Positions 25,236 through 33,901 are shown, counted from the first letter of the stretch. The stretch: 64,000 bases of DNA from an uncultured Collinsella sp. (GCA_958451615.1 CAUDQR010000009.1:1-64000), one strand, 5' to 3'. Numbers and translations are program-made. Notes: generated from the sequence alone by a model not told the origin.

Positions 25236-27803
25236 TTATCTGCCCTTAGGCTTGCTGGCGTAGAACTTCTTCTTTTTGGGCTTGCCGGCGGGGGAGGGTT
25301 TGCCGGCAAAGTTGGACTTGCCGTTGCCGGCCTGCGCGTGCGCGGGTACTGCCGCACGGCGCTTGCGGGCCTCGGGGTTGCGCAGCTCCTCGGTTCGCTC
25401 GGCAATTTCCTCGGCGCTAAAGCCGACCTCGGCCATGGCGTCCTCGATGGGCAGGCGGCGCACGATGTAGCAGTGGTGCACCTTCTGGTTGCGCGCGAAG
25501 TCCTCGGGGATGGTCTGCGCCGTAATGTCCTCCAGCACCACGCCCACGCGCGCGAGCTTGCGCGTTTCGGGGCGGAAGCCGCGCAGGTTGCAGCTAAAGA
25601 TGGCATGGCCGCCCTGCGCGAGCAGGCGCGATACGCCGGCCAACAGCTCAACATGGTCGCGCTGGACATCCCAGGTGCGGCGGCCCATCTTGGAGGAGTT
25701 CGAGAACGTGGGCGGGTCGACAAAGATCAGGTCCCAGCGGTTGCGCGTCTGGCGCTGGTCGCGAATCCAGGCGAGCACGTCGTCGCGCACAAAATGATGC
25801 TGAGGCCCCACAAGGCCGTTCTGGCGCATGTTGCGCTCGGCCCAGTCCAGATAGGTATTGGAGAGGTCGACCGTCACGGTCTCCTCGACGCCGCCATCGG
25901 CCGCGTAGCAGGTGGCAGTGCCGGTGTAGGCGAACAGGTTGAGGAAGCGGCGCGCCTGCTTGGCGTGCTCGCGCACCAGGTTGCGGGTGACGCGGTGGTC
26001 CAAGAAGATGCCGACGTCCAGGTAGTCGTCAAAGTTGACGGCAAAGGTGAGGCCGCCCTCTTCGATGAGCGGCAGGCGACGACGCGCGATATTGGCGCGC
26101 TCGCCCGAGCCGCCCTTGCCGGCGCCCTGCTTGCCGTACTGCGAGCCGCCGCGCGAACGCATGCGGGCCTTGGCGTGCACATGCTCGGCGGGAACATCTA
26201 GGATGCGCGGCGCGATGGCCAGAATGTCGAGCATACGGGCCTGGGCCAGTGCGGGGTCGATGGTCTTGGGCGCGGCGTATTCGGCGATGACGAGCCAGCG
26301 GCCCGGCGTCTGCGGGCAACCCTCGTACAGGTCGATAGCGGCGGAGTAGTCGGGCAGGTCGGCATCGTAGACGCGGTAGCAGCTCACGCCCTCGCGCCTG
26401 GCCCACTTGCGGCGCAGACGGGCATTCTTGCGCAGGCGGTTGGCGAACTGCTCGGACTCGGGGATGAGCACGGGCAGCGGCTTGCCGTCGCCCAGGTCGA
26501 GCATGGCGGCAGGCTCGGGCATGGCGGAAACGGCGGCCTCATCGTTGACTTCGTTGGCATCCGCAGCCTCGGCCTCGGCATCCGCACTGGTCGCAGCCTC
26601 AAACGCTGCGGCGGCGTGGTCGAGCGAAGGCCAGACTTCGACGGTCGCCTCTTCGTTGTTGGGCATGACGGCGATCGAGCGCTCGGGCTCGGTGTGGAGC
26701 GCGCGGGCCAGCAATCCGTCGCGGGTGAGCGCGGCGACCGGCGCCGCGGCAAGCTCGGGCGCGCGGCGCAGCTCGCCGACCAGCGTCATGGCGTCGTGCA
26801 TGAGCGAAAGCGGTGTCTCGGTCGTATCCGCGACCACGGCGGCGCCGGCGACAGCGCCCGCGTGGTCCAGTACGGTGGCGGACTTGGCGGCGCAAAAATC
26901 GACAAAGCGCTTGTAGCCGGCACATTTAACCATGCGCTCAGCGGTCATACGGGCGGCGGGGTCAACATCCACGGCCACGATGCGCGCCTGGCGCTCGCGC
27001 GCTGCCGCCTCGCGCTCGCGCGCCTCGGCAAGCAGCTGCTCCCACAGGGCGGCATCGTGCAGCTGCCAGCCCTCAAAACCCCAGCGCTCGCGTGCGGCGC
27101 CCGGGGCGCGGTCGGTCAGAATGTTCACGGCCTCCAGCAGCAGACCGCCGCCGGCGCACGAGGCATCGATCAGCGTGGGAAGGGCTTCGTTCTCGTAATC
27201 GTCGGCCGTCAGCTCGCGCTCGCATAGTGCGGTCCAGCCGACCTGCGCCAGCACCAGGGCGGCGTAGTCGGGGCGCAGCACGTGCGCGCCCTCGCCGGCG
27301 CGGGTCGCTGCGGGCGGTAGGCGTTTGAACAGCGGGTCGCCCGAAAGGTCTAGGCTTATGCTCGCGCGGCGCTGGCGCAGCGAAAGCAGTAGGTGAACAT
27401 CGGGGTCGGCGGCATCGACATCGGCGCGACGTCCCGTGGTCTCGGCCAGGCGGTCGCACAGCGCGTCTTTGGCACGCAGGGCCGAGAAGCGCGTGTTGCG
27501 CAGCTGCTCGGTCACGCCGCGGGCGGTAATGGCGATGGTGGCGCCGGGGCGGACGATGTTCTCCCAGGCGATGTCGTAAACGCTGTCGTACAACTCATCG
27601 GCATCCTGTGCCCCAAAGCGCCCGAGCACCACAAACACGCGGCTGGCCAGGCGCGACCACAGGCAGGCGCGGTAGCCTTCTTCGAGCTCGCCCTCAAATG
27701 TAGCGCGGCCCTTCAGGCGGCGGACATGCGAAAGCCCGAGGCGTTTAAGCTCATCGGCGAGTGCGGACTCAAAGCCCTCGGGGCAGCTTGCGTAAAATTC
27801 CAT
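25236..27803 (-). CDS. rlmL: 23S rRNA methyltransferase RlmKL with a degenerate RlmL half
   Basis: 855 residues co-linear with bifunctional RlmKL. It has a THUMP region (about 60-160), an RlmL-like methyltransferase region (about 170-430) and a C-terminal RlmK domain (about 440-800). The RlmK half keeps LNLFAYTGTATCYAADGG and the catalytic VDPPTFSNSSKM, so m7G2069 formation is plausible. The RlmL half does not keep its motifs: the SAM loop is DASCAGGG (213-220) instead of the family DPMCGSGT, and the NPPY motif is replaced by VVADTTETP (323-331). An acidic Ala/Glu-rich insert (about 400-440) and a Lys-rich tail are extra. m2G2445 activity is therefore doubtful. The ATG follows AGAGAGG. Confidence 0.87.
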   Translation of the reverse strand: MEFYASCPEGFESALADELKRLGLSHVRRLKGRATFEGELEEGYRACLWSRLASRVFVVLGRFGAQDADELYDSVYDIAWENIVRPGATIAITARGVTEQLRNTRFSALRAKDALCDRLAETTGRRADVDAADPDVHLLLSLRQRRASISLDLSGDPLFKRLPPAATRAGEGAHVLRPDYAALVLAQVGWTALCERELTADDYENEALPTLIDASCAGGGLLLEAVNILTDRAPGAARERWGFEGWQLHDAALWEQLLAEAREREAAARERQARIVAVDVDPAARMTAERMVKCAGYKRFVDFCAAKSATVLDHAGAVAGAAVVADTTETPLSLMHDAMTLVGELRRAPELAAAPVAALTRDGLLARALHTEPERSIAVMPNNEEATVEVWPSLDHAAAAFEAATSADAEAEAADANEVNDEAAVSAMPEPAAMLDLGDGKPLPVLIPESEQFANRLRKNARLRRKWARREGVSCYRVYDADLPDYSAAIDLYEGCPQTPGRWLVIAEYAAPKTIDPALAQARMLDILAIAPRILDVPAEHVHAKARMRSRGGSQYGKQGAGKGGSGERANIARRRLPLIEEGGLTFAVNFDDYLDVGIFLDHRVTRNLVREHAKQARRFLNLFAYTGTATCYAADGGVEETVTVDLSNTYLDWAERNMRQNGLVGPQHHFVRDDVLAWIRDQRQTRNRWDLIFVDPPTFSNSSKMGRRTWDVQRDHVELLAGVSRLLAQGGHAIFSCNLRGFRPETRKLARVGVVLEDITAQTIPEDFARNQKVHHCYIVRRLPIEDAMAEVGFSAEEIAERTEELRNPEARKRRAAVPAHAQAGNGKSNFAGKPSPAGKPKKKKFYASKPKGR

Positions 27804-27878
27804 GGGTGACCTCTCTGGTTGCGTCGCTCCATTATATGATGGATGCTCCGTTTGCCCTTATCCTCGAAAGGAACCCAT

Positions 27879-28706
27879 ATGATTGATGCGTGTCCCGAAC
27901 CCGCTGTGCTCTTTTTTGACGTGGACGGCACGCTGACGTCGTTCGATCCCGACGATATGACCGATAAGGACTTTTCGGCGGTTCGTCCCTCGCAGACGGT
28001 GATCGAGGCGTTTCATCGTCTGCGCGACGCAGGGCACAAGGCGTTTATCTGCACGGGTCGTCCCCTGTGGCTCATCGCCGATAGCTTGCGTGCGCTCGAC
28101 CCCGCGGGCGTCGTTGCCATGGCGGGCGCCACGCTCGAGGTCGAGGGCCGCGTGGTGCATGAGGATTGCTTTGACGAGGACATTGTTGAGGAGCTCGCGC
28201 GTCGCATTACTGTGGCGGGCGGCGAGGCGTTGTTCGAGACGAACGGTGCCACCTATTCACTTGAGCCAGTTGGTGTCGAACAGTCATTTCTGCTAGGCGC
28301 CGGCGTGGTGCATGGCGTTGATCAGATGCGTGTCGATGGCCGCTTGCGCGTGGGCAAGGTGTGCATTAACGCGTGCAACCTGGCTCGCGTAGCCAACGAC
28401 GACGGCTTTATCGATCGCGAGTTTGAGCTGTGCAACACCGGTGGTCAGAATCGCGAACTGAGCCCCAAGGGCATCGACAAGGGCGTGGGCGTGGCGCGAG
28501 CGCTGGCATATCTGGGCCGCGAGGGAAATGCGCGCACCTTTGGCTTTGGCGATTCGGGCAACGACCTGGGCATGCTCGCTGCCGTCGAGACGGCTGTCGC
28601 CATGGGCAACGCCATGCCCGAGGTCAAGACGGTCGCCGACTACGTGACCGACGATGTCGCACACGACGGTACCGTCACCGCGATGCAGCATTTTGGGTTG
28701 ATTTAA
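27879..28706 (+). CDS. HAD superfamily phosphatase, Cof type
   Basis: 275 residues with all HAD motifs: FFDVDGTLTSF (Asp nucleophile), CTGRP (motif II), the Lys in LSPKGIDKGVGV and GFGDSGNDLGML (motif IV). The large cap between motifs II and III marks the Cof/YbiV group, which dephosphorylates sugar phosphates, PLP or FMN-like compounds. The exact substrate is unknown. ATG 27879 follows AAAGGA by 6 bp; an earlier in-frame ATG at 27843 has no ribosome site. Ends at a strong terminator. Confidence 0.88.
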   Translation: MIDACPEPAVLFFDVDGTLTSFDPDDMTDKDFSAVRPSQTVIEAFHRLRDAGHKAFICTGRPLWLIADSLRALDPAGVVAMAGATLEVEGRVVHEDCFDEDIVEELARRITVAGGEALFETNGATYSLEPVGVEQSFLLGAGVVHGVDQMRVDGRLRVGKVCINACNLARVANDDGFIDREFELCNTGGQNRELSPKGIDKGVGVARALAYLGREGNARTFGFGDSGNDLGMLAAVETAVAMGNAMPEVKTVADYVTDDVAHDGTVTAMQHFGLI

Positions 28707-28707
28707 T

Positions 28708-28748
28708 AAATGGCCGGGTCGCCCGCAGTGGGGGCGACCCGGCCATTT
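28708..28748. terminator. Bidirectional terminator
   Basis: AAATGGCCGGGTCGCCC (28708-28724) pairs perfectly with GGGCGACCCGGCCATTT (28732-28748). It serves both the HAD gene and the convergent deoR-type gene, whose stop is 4 bp away. Confidence 0.85.
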
Positions 28749-28751
28749 GAG

Positions 28752-29543
28752 CTATTTTGCAATATAGAGCTTGGGATGACTGCGACTGCTCTCGATCGCC
28801 GCCGTCATGATGCCCTCGTCGTCTCCATCAACGATGATGCCGTCGAGGTCATCGATCTGCGCGGACTGATAAAAACTGGTCTTGTTGAACTTTCCCTGGT
28901 CAACCATCATGTAGCCCTGGTTTGAGTTGGTAAGGTACATATGCTTGATCATGGCCGAGAAGTCGTGCTCGACGGTAAAACCGTGGTCGGGGTGGAATCC
29001 GTCGGCACTGACAAACGCCTTGTCGGCATGTAGTTTGCTCATGCAGTCGAGCGTTAGTGCGCCCGCGAGATAGAGGTGGCCCTTGCGCACGGAGCCGCCC
29101 AGCAGCACTACCGAAGCATTGGGGAGATTGAAGCTGGCGTAGTTCGCGATTGCAAGATCGCCGGTGATAATGGTGATCTCACGCTTGTCCATGAGGGCCT
29201 TAGCGAAGTAAAAGCCTGTGGTGCCGATATCAATTACCAGAACATCGCCATCATCAACAAGAGTTGCTGCGGTTGCGGCGATGGCTTCCTTGGCCTCGAC
29301 TTGGACATTGATGCGCTCCTCGGGATACGAGATTGCGTTGGAGCGAGAAAGCGATACCGCTCCGCCGCGTACGCGACGCAGCTTGCCTTCGGATTCCAGC
29401 GAGATGAGGTCGTGTCGTGCGGTGACTTCCGAAACCGAAAAACGGCGAACGATGTCGGATACCGAGATATTTGGCTTTTCGGCCAGCCAATTCATGATAA
29501 ATCGCTGACGCTCGGCCGGTGAAAGGTCTGAAGTAGATGCCAT
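28752..29543 (-). CDS. DeoR family transcriptional regulator of the PTS/aldolase locus
   Basis: 263 residues. The N-terminal helix-turn-helix (ISVSDIVRRFSVSEVTARHDLISLESEGKL) and the adjoining RVRGGAVSL are typical of DeoR/GlpR sugar regulators. The C-terminal DeoR sensor domain has VIDIGTTGFYFAKAL, ITGDLAIA and VLLGGSVRKGHLYLAGAL, the phosphosugar-binding loops. Start ATG 29543 follows AAGGAG by 7 bp; upstream in-frame codons lie in the AT-rich control region. Divergent from the aldolase-EIIA-EIIB-EIIC operon, which it presumably represses until a phosphorylated sugar binds. Confidence 0.9.
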   Translation of the reverse strand: MASTSDLSPAERQRFIMNWLAEKPNISVSDIVRRFSVSEVTARHDLISLESEGKLRRVRGGAVSLSRSNAISYPEERINVQVEAKEAIAATAATLVDDGDVLVIDIGTTGFYFAKALMDKREITIITGDLAIANYASFNLPNASVVLLGGSVRKGHLYLAGALTLDCMSKLHADKAFVSADGFHPDHGFTVEHDFSAMIKHMYLTNSNQGYMMVDQGKFNKTSFYQSAQIDDLDGIIVDGDDEGIMTAAIESSRSHPKLYIAK

Positions 29544-29592
29544 ATGCCGCTCCTTTTGAACAAAAGGTAAAAGATGCGCCTTTCGTAATCGA

Positions 29593-29621
29593 AATATAAC
29601 GTATCGATATGAAAAGAACAA
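29593..29621 (-). promoter_or_regulatory. Promoter of the deoR-type gene
   Basis: Read on the minus strand: TTGTTC (29621-29616), 17-bp spacer, TATATT (29598-29593), about 50 bp before the start codon. Confidence 0.65.
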
Positions 29622-29741
29622 GGCAAATTCGAATGAATCAAAAGAACGGAATGGCATGTCACAAATGCATGCGTAGCAGATAGTTCGCACGTAAACGGGC
29701 TATAAAGAGTCTCATTCTGAAGGTGCCGCCCAAAAGAAGTA

Positions 29742-29862
29742 CGTTCACGCCCGATATTCGACCGTTCACGGAAAGTTGACAATTGAGCTTTCGATAGCTT
29801 TTGAAATGGTTTATAAAAGAAAACCGAAAAGCTTTTGAAACAAAGAAGAAGGCTTTCGATAG
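29742..29862 (+). promoter_or_regulatory. Operator/promoter region of the PTS operon
   Basis: CGTTCACG occurs at 29742-29749 and 29763-29770, exactly 21 bp (two helical turns) apart; the second extends to CGTTCACGGAA. Further down, GCTTTCGATAG occurs at 29787-29797 and 29852-29862, and AGCTTTTGAAA at 29796-29806 and 29830-29840. TTGACA (29776-29781) lacks a good -10 at 17 bp; TTTCGA-N17-TATAAA (29789-29817) is an alternative promoter. The whole 29544-29891 gap is AT-rich control DNA without a gene. Confidence 0.55.
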
Positions 29863-29891
29863 CAATAGTGTTAGATGAGAAAGGACCGAAC

Positions 29892-30602
29892 ATGGCGATC
29901 AAGGTGTTTGCCGACGGCGCTAACCTCGAGGGTATGCTTGACATGCATGACAATGGCAACGTTCAGGGCTTCACGACCAATCCTTCCCTTATGAAGGCCG
30001 GCGGCGTGACCGACTACCGCGCTTTTGCCAAGACGGTTCTTGAGCACATTACTGATGTGTCGGTCTCTTTTGAGGTATTCGCCGACGACGAGGCGGGTAT
30101 GGAAGCCGAGGCTCGCGAGATCGCAACCTGGGCAGACAACGTCTACGTTAAGATCCCGGCGCTCAACACCAAGGGTGAGTCCACTGCCGCGCTGGTCAAG
30201 CGCCTTTCTGCCGACGGCATCAAGGTGAATGTCACCACTATCTTCACGCCCGAGCAGGTCGACGAGTTTGTCGATGCCGTCTCTGCTGAGACCCCCTCTA
30301 TTCTGTCCATCTTTGCCGGTCGCATTGCCGATACCGGCGTCGATCCGCTGCCCCTCATGGCGGAGTCCGTAAAGAAGGCTGCCGTTAAGCCTGCTGCCGA
30401 GGTTCTCTGGGCGTCTACGCGCGAGGTCCTCAATATCTTCCAGGCGGAGTCCGTTGGCTGTCAGATCATTACGGTCCCCAATGCCCTTCTTGCCAAGCGC
30501 AAGAATTTCGGGAAAGATTTGCTTGAGTACTCGCTTGATACGGTCAAGGGCTTTGCCCGCGACATTCAGGCGCTTGGTTTTCATATCCTGCCCGAGGAGT
30601 AG
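29892..30602 (+). CDS. Fructose-6-phosphate aldolase/transaldolase-like protein, copy 1
   Basis: 236 residues of the short transaldolase (FSA/TalC) family. MAIKVFADGANLEGM opens the barrel, GFTTNPSLM follows, and YVKIPAL carries the Schiff-base Lys; NVTTIFTPEQV and FAGRIADTG are also conserved. FSA enzymes cleave or form fructose 6-phosphate from dihydroxyacetone and glyceraldehyde 3-phosphate. ATG 29892 follows AAAGGA by about 6 bp. First gene of an operon with EIIA (9-bp gap), EIIB and EIIC, so it probably acts on the sugar phosphate those deliver. Copy 2 (33197) is clearly paralogous. Confidence 0.88.
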   Translation: MAIKVFADGANLEGMLDMHDNGNVQGFTTNPSLMKAGGVTDYRAFAKTVLEHITDVSVSFEVFADDEAGMEAEAREIATWADNVYVKIPALNTKGESTAALVKRLSADGIKVNVTTIFTPEQVDEFVDAVSAETPSILSIFAGRIADTGVDPLPLMAESVKKAAVKPAAEVLWASTREVLNIFQAESVGCQIITVPNALLAKRKNFGKDLLEYSLDTVKGFARDIQALGFHILPEE

Positions 30603-30611
30603 GGGACGAGC

Positions 30612-31058
30612 ATGCTGACCGATCTTCTTAAGCCCGAGCTTGTTGCCTGCCACGTCGAGGCCTCCGACTGGGAGGAAGCGATCAAGGCATGCGGTAAGTT
30701 GCTCGTAGACGCTGGCAAATGCGACCAGAGCTATGTTGACGCCATGATTTCATCGGTTCACAAATTCGGCCCCTATATGGTCTTGGAAGAGGGCATCGCC
30801 ATGCCCCACGCTCAGGTAGATGGCAATGTGAGTGAAGCGGGGATCTGTATCGTCACGCTTGACCCTGCCATTGCGTTTGGACACGAGGATTTCGATCCGG
30901 TTCACGTGCTCGTGGGTATTTGCGCACCCGACCCCAAGGCTCATCTTGGCTGCTTGGCGGAGCTTTCGCAGATGTTCGAGGACGAGGACTGCGTTGCCAA
31001 GCTCAGCGCATGCGATACGCCCGAGCAGGTTTTGGAGACCATGCGTTCATTCTTTTAG
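30612..31058 (+). CDS. PTS EIIA component (mannitol/fructose-type fold, ascorbate system)
   Basis: 148 residues. VLEEGIAMPHAQ contains the phosphorylatable His of the PTS_EIIA_2 family, and PVHVLVGICAPD is a family-typical strand. It takes phosphate from HPr and passes it to the EIIB encoded just downstream. Short EIIA proteins of this kind (UlaC/SgaA) accompany UlaA-type permeases. It starts 9 bp after the aldolase gene. Confidence 0.87.
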   Translation: MLTDLLKPELVACHVEASDWEEAIKACGKLLVDAGKCDQSYVDAMISSVHKFGPYMVLEEGIAMPHAQVDGNVSEAGICIVTLDPAIAFGHEDFDPVHVLVGICAPDPKAHLGCLAELSQMFEDEDCVAKLSACDTPEQVLETMRSFF

Positions 31059-31133
31059 GCCTTAATGGCACGGCGATGCGTCGCCGCTTTTGGATAGACG
31101 GAAAACCGTCACGTGTAGGAGAGGAAGGTTGCC

Positions 31134-31409
31134 ATGCATATCATCACCGTATGCGGAAACGGCATCGGGTCCAGCCTGATGCTCGCTGGCAAAGTCGAGG
31201 AGCTTTGCGAGGAGGAGGGCATCAAGGCCGACGTTGAGTCTATGGACCTGAACGGTGCTTCTTCCGCAAATCCGGATCTGTTCATCACCGTTAAAGAACT
31301 CGCCCCCGAGCTCCACGGCAACGTTGTGATCGTTCGCAGCTATGTGAACAAGAAGAAGATCCGCGAAGACGCCCTCGAGGCAATCAAGGCGGCCGCCGCT
31401 AACGCCTAA
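31134..31409 (+). CDS. PTS EIIB component (ascorbate/UlaB type)
   Basis: 91 residues. The N-terminal ITVCGNGIGSSLMLAGKVE holds the phosphocysteine (CGNGIGSS) of the lactose/ascorbate-like EIIB fold. VKELAPEL and VIVRSYVNKKKI complete it. It transfers phosphate from EIIA to the sugar carried by EIIC. Length is normal for a free-standing EIIB. GGAGAGGAAGG precedes the ATG. Confidence 0.9.
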   Translation: MHIITVCGNGIGSSLMLAGKVEELCEEEGIKADVESMDLNGASSANPDLFITVKELAPELHGNVVIVRSYVNKKKIREDALEAIKAAAANA

Positions 31410-31480
31410 AGCGGCACAAAAAAGGGCGGTTCCCTGTGGAAGAGGGAAACGCGCCCACGTTAGAGAGAAAGGAAGCGCAG

Positions 31481-32872
31481 ATGCAAGCCATCCTTCCCAT
31501 ACTTGAGTTTATCCAATCGATTCTGACCAAGCCAGCGTGGATTATGGGTCTATTTGCCTTTGTGGGCCTTGTCGCGCTTAAGCGTCCTGCCCACAAGGTG
31601 ATGACGGGCACCCTGAAGCCCATTCTTGGTTACATCATGCTGTCCGCCGGCGCCGCTGTTGTTCAGGAGAACCTTGCTCCGCTGGGTACCTTCATCGAGA
31701 CCGGTTTCCACATCACCGGCGTCGTGCCCAACAACGAGGTCGTTGTTTCGATGGCTCAGAGCGTCCTCGGCGTTCAGACCATGATGATCCTGATTCTCGG
31801 CTATGTCGTGAACATTATCATTGCCCGCTTTACCAAGTTTAAGTACATCTTCCTGACGGGCCATCACAGCATGTTTATGGCCTGCCTGCTGTCTGCCGTT
31901 CTGCAGGCATCTGGCTTCCAGGATGTCCAGCTTGTCATCGTGGGCGGCATGTTCCTGGGCCTCGTGAGCGCTATGCTTCCCGCCGTTGGTCAGCGTTTCA
32001 CCGAGAAGGTTACCGATGGCGATGAGATCGCCATGGGCCACTTCGGTTCACTCGCCTATTACATCTCCGCTGCAGTCGGTACGCTTTTTGCTAAGGACGC
32101 CGAGGAGAACAGCACCGAGAAGATCGAGGTTCCCGAGAAGTTCGCCTTCCTGCGCGACACTACCATCTCCACGGCTCTTACCATGGCCTTCTTCTACCTG
32201 GTTACCGCTTTCGCCGCTTACATCGCAGATCCTGCGGTCGTCACCAAGACCGCTGGCGGCGACAACGTGATTGTCTATGCCCTGACCTGTGCCCTGTCCT
32301 TTGCCGTTGGTGTCACCATCGTCTATAACGGCGTTCGTATGATCCTTGCCGACCTGGTCCCGGCTTTCCAGGGCATCTCCAACAAGCTGATCCCCGGTGC
32401 CATCCCCGCCGTCGACTGCGCCGTCTTCTTCCCCTATGCTCCCACCGCCGTCATCCTCGGCTTTGTCGCTTCCTTTATCGGTGGCGTGGTCGGTATGTTC
32501 ATCGTGGGCGCTACCCTGGGCATCTTCATCATCCCGGGCATGGTTCCTCACTTCTTCTGCGGTGCTACCGCAGGCATCTACGGCAATGCTACCGGCGGTC
32601 GCAAGGGCGCAGCTCTTGGCGCTTTCGTCAACGGCCTGCTCATCACCTTTGCCCCGGCCCTGCTCCTGCCCGTTCTTGACGTCTTTGGCTTCAAGAACAC
32701 TACGTTCGGCGACTTCGATTTCTCCGTCATTGGTATTACGCTTGGCCGCGCTGCCGAGGCCTTCGGTACCACCGGTGTCTACGCGATTCTCGCTGTCCTT
32801 CTGGTCGTTGCCTTCGTCCCCAACTTCATCCACACCAAGGGTGCTGTGATCAATCACGTTGAGGAAGAGTAA
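31481..32872 (+). CDS. PTS EIIC component, SgaT/UlaA family
   Basis: 463 residues, strongly hydrophobic with about 11 membrane segments. The N-terminus (ILTKPAWIMGLFAFVGLVAL) and the segments TGHHSMFMACLLSAVL and PGMVPHFFCGATAGIYGNATGG are characteristic of UlaA-type permeases. The annotated family substrate is L-ascorbate, but the ula catabolic enzymes (UlaD, E, F, G) are absent and an aldolase is present, so the real substrate may be another sugar or polyol. ATG 31481 follows GAAAGGAAG by 6 bp. Ends the operon at a clear terminator. Confidence 0.88.
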   Translation: MQAILPILEFIQSILTKPAWIMGLFAFVGLVALKRPAHKVMTGTLKPILGYIMLSAGAAVVQENLAPLGTFIETGFHITGVVPNNEVVVSMAQSVLGVQTMMILILGYVVNIIIARFTKFKYIFLTGHHSMFMACLLSAVLQASGFQDVQLVIVGGMFLGLVSAMLPAVGQRFTEKVTDGDEIAMGHFGSLAYYISAAVGTLFAKDAEENSTEKIEVPEKFAFLRDTTISTALTMAFFYLVTAFAAYIADPAVVTKTAGGDNVIVYALTCALSFAVGVTIVYNGVRMILADLVPAFQGISNKLIPGAIPAVDCAVFFPYAPTAVILGFVASFIGGVVGMFIVGATLGIFIIPGMVPHFFCGATAGIYGNATGGRKGAALGAFVNGLLITFAPALLLPVLDVFGFKNTTFGDFDFSVIGITLGRAAEAFGTTGVYAILAVLLVVAFVPNFIHTKGAVINHVEEE

Positions 32873-32930
32873 TCCAGGCATACGTTAAGCCCTAATCGGG
32901 CGGAGCTCCGATAACCGGCTCCTACACGGA

Positions 32931-32966
32931 AGCGGTGACGTCTCAATCGAGGCGTCACCGCTTTTT
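32931..32966 (+). terminator. Terminator of the PTS operon
   Basis: AGCGGTGACG (32931-32940) pairs with CGTCACCGCT (32953-32962), followed by TTTTG. Confidence 0.85.
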
Positions 32967-33011
32967 GCTTTGGAGCGATTGTGAATATGAGCCGGCGAGG
33001 CGCTGCTTCTG

Positions 33012-33058
33012 TTCCGTGAACGGAATCAAACGCAATGATCGGCAAAAACGTTTTGCCG
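33012..33058. promoter_or_regulatory. Two palindromic operator candidates before the second aldolase gene
   Basis: TTCCGTGAACGGAA (33012-33025) is a perfect palindrome, and its first 11 bases recur inverted upstream of the first aldolase (29763-29773). CGGCAAAAACGTTTTGCCG (33040-33058) is a perfect 19-bp palindrome with a 3-base centre. A further GTTCACG is at 33123-33129. Confidence 0.55.
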
Positions 33059-33131
33059 CTGGGGCGTCGATATAAAAATGGTAAATCTGCAAAACCGTTC
33101 GCCGAGAAGATAAAAAACCGCAGTTCACGCC

Positions 33132-33160
33132 TTGATAAACGTAGATAAAGTGTTTAGCAG
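33132..33160 (+). promoter_or_regulatory. Candidate promoter of the second aldolase gene
   Basis: TTGATA (33132-33137), 17-bp spacer, TAGCAG (33155-33160). The -10 is weak. Confidence 0.4.
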
Positions 33161-33196
33161 TTTATCGGCCGTATGCTAACGAAAGGAATCAGGCAG

Positions 33197-33901
33197 ATGG
33201 CAATCAAGGTGTTCGCTGACGGTGCAAACCTCGAGGGCATGCTCGACATGTACGAGAGCGGCAACGTTCAGGGTTTCACGACCAACCCGTCCCTTATGAA
33301 GAAGGGCGGCGTGACGGATTACCGCGCGTTTGCCAAGGAGGTCCTGGCCCACATCACCGATGTGTCCGTGTCGTTTGAGGTCTTTGCCGACGACGTCGAG
33401 ACCATGGAGGTCGAGGCCCGCGAGATTGCTGCCTGGGCCGAGAACGTCTACGTCAAGATTCCGTGCGTGACCACCAAGGGCGAGTCCACCGCCGAGCTGG
33501 TGCACAAGCTTTCGGCCGACGGCATCAAGGTCAACGTCACCACCATCTTTACGCCTACGCAGGTCGACGAGATGGTCGAGGCCGTTGACGCCGAGACGCC
33601 GTCCATCATCTCGCTCTTTGCCGGTCGCATCGCCGACACCGGCGTCGATCCCATTCCGTTTGTGACGGAGTCGGTCAAGACGGCCGCCGCCAAGCCCAAC
33701 TGCGAGGTCCTGTGGGCATCCACGCGCGAGCTCATCAACATTTACCAGGCGCAGGCCTGCGGTTGCCAGATCATCACGGTGCCCAACAGCATCCTGGCCA
33801 AGCGCAAGAACATCGGTCGCGATCCGTACGAGGTCTCGCTCGACACCGTGCGCGGCTTTGCCAAGGATATCGCCGCTTTGGGCTTCCATATCTTGCCGTA
33901 A
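33197..33901 (+). CDS. Fructose-6-phosphate aldolase/transaldolase-like protein, copy 2
   Basis: 234 residues, co-linear with copy 1 at 29892 and closely similar over its whole length, including GFTTNPSLM, YVKIPCV (Schiff-base Lys) and FAGRIADTG. Differences cluster around residues 67-73, 86-90 and the C-terminal third. Codon choice is more C/G-ended than in copy 1. It has its own upstream palindromes and lies beyond the operon terminator, so it is separately transcribed. ATG 33197 follows GAAAGGAATCAGGC. It may serve a related substrate or act when the PTS operon is off. Confidence 0.87.
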   Translation: MAIKVFADGANLEGMLDMYESGNVQGFTTNPSLMKKGGVTDYRAFAKEVLAHITDVSVSFEVFADDVETMEVEAREIAAWAENVYVKIPCVTTKGESTAELVHKLSADGIKVNVTTIFTPTQVDEMVEAVDAETPSIISLFAGRIADTGVDPIPFVTESVKTAAAKPNCEVLWASTRELINIYQAQACGCQIITVPNSILAKRKNIGRDPYEVSLDTVRGFAKDIAALGFHILP

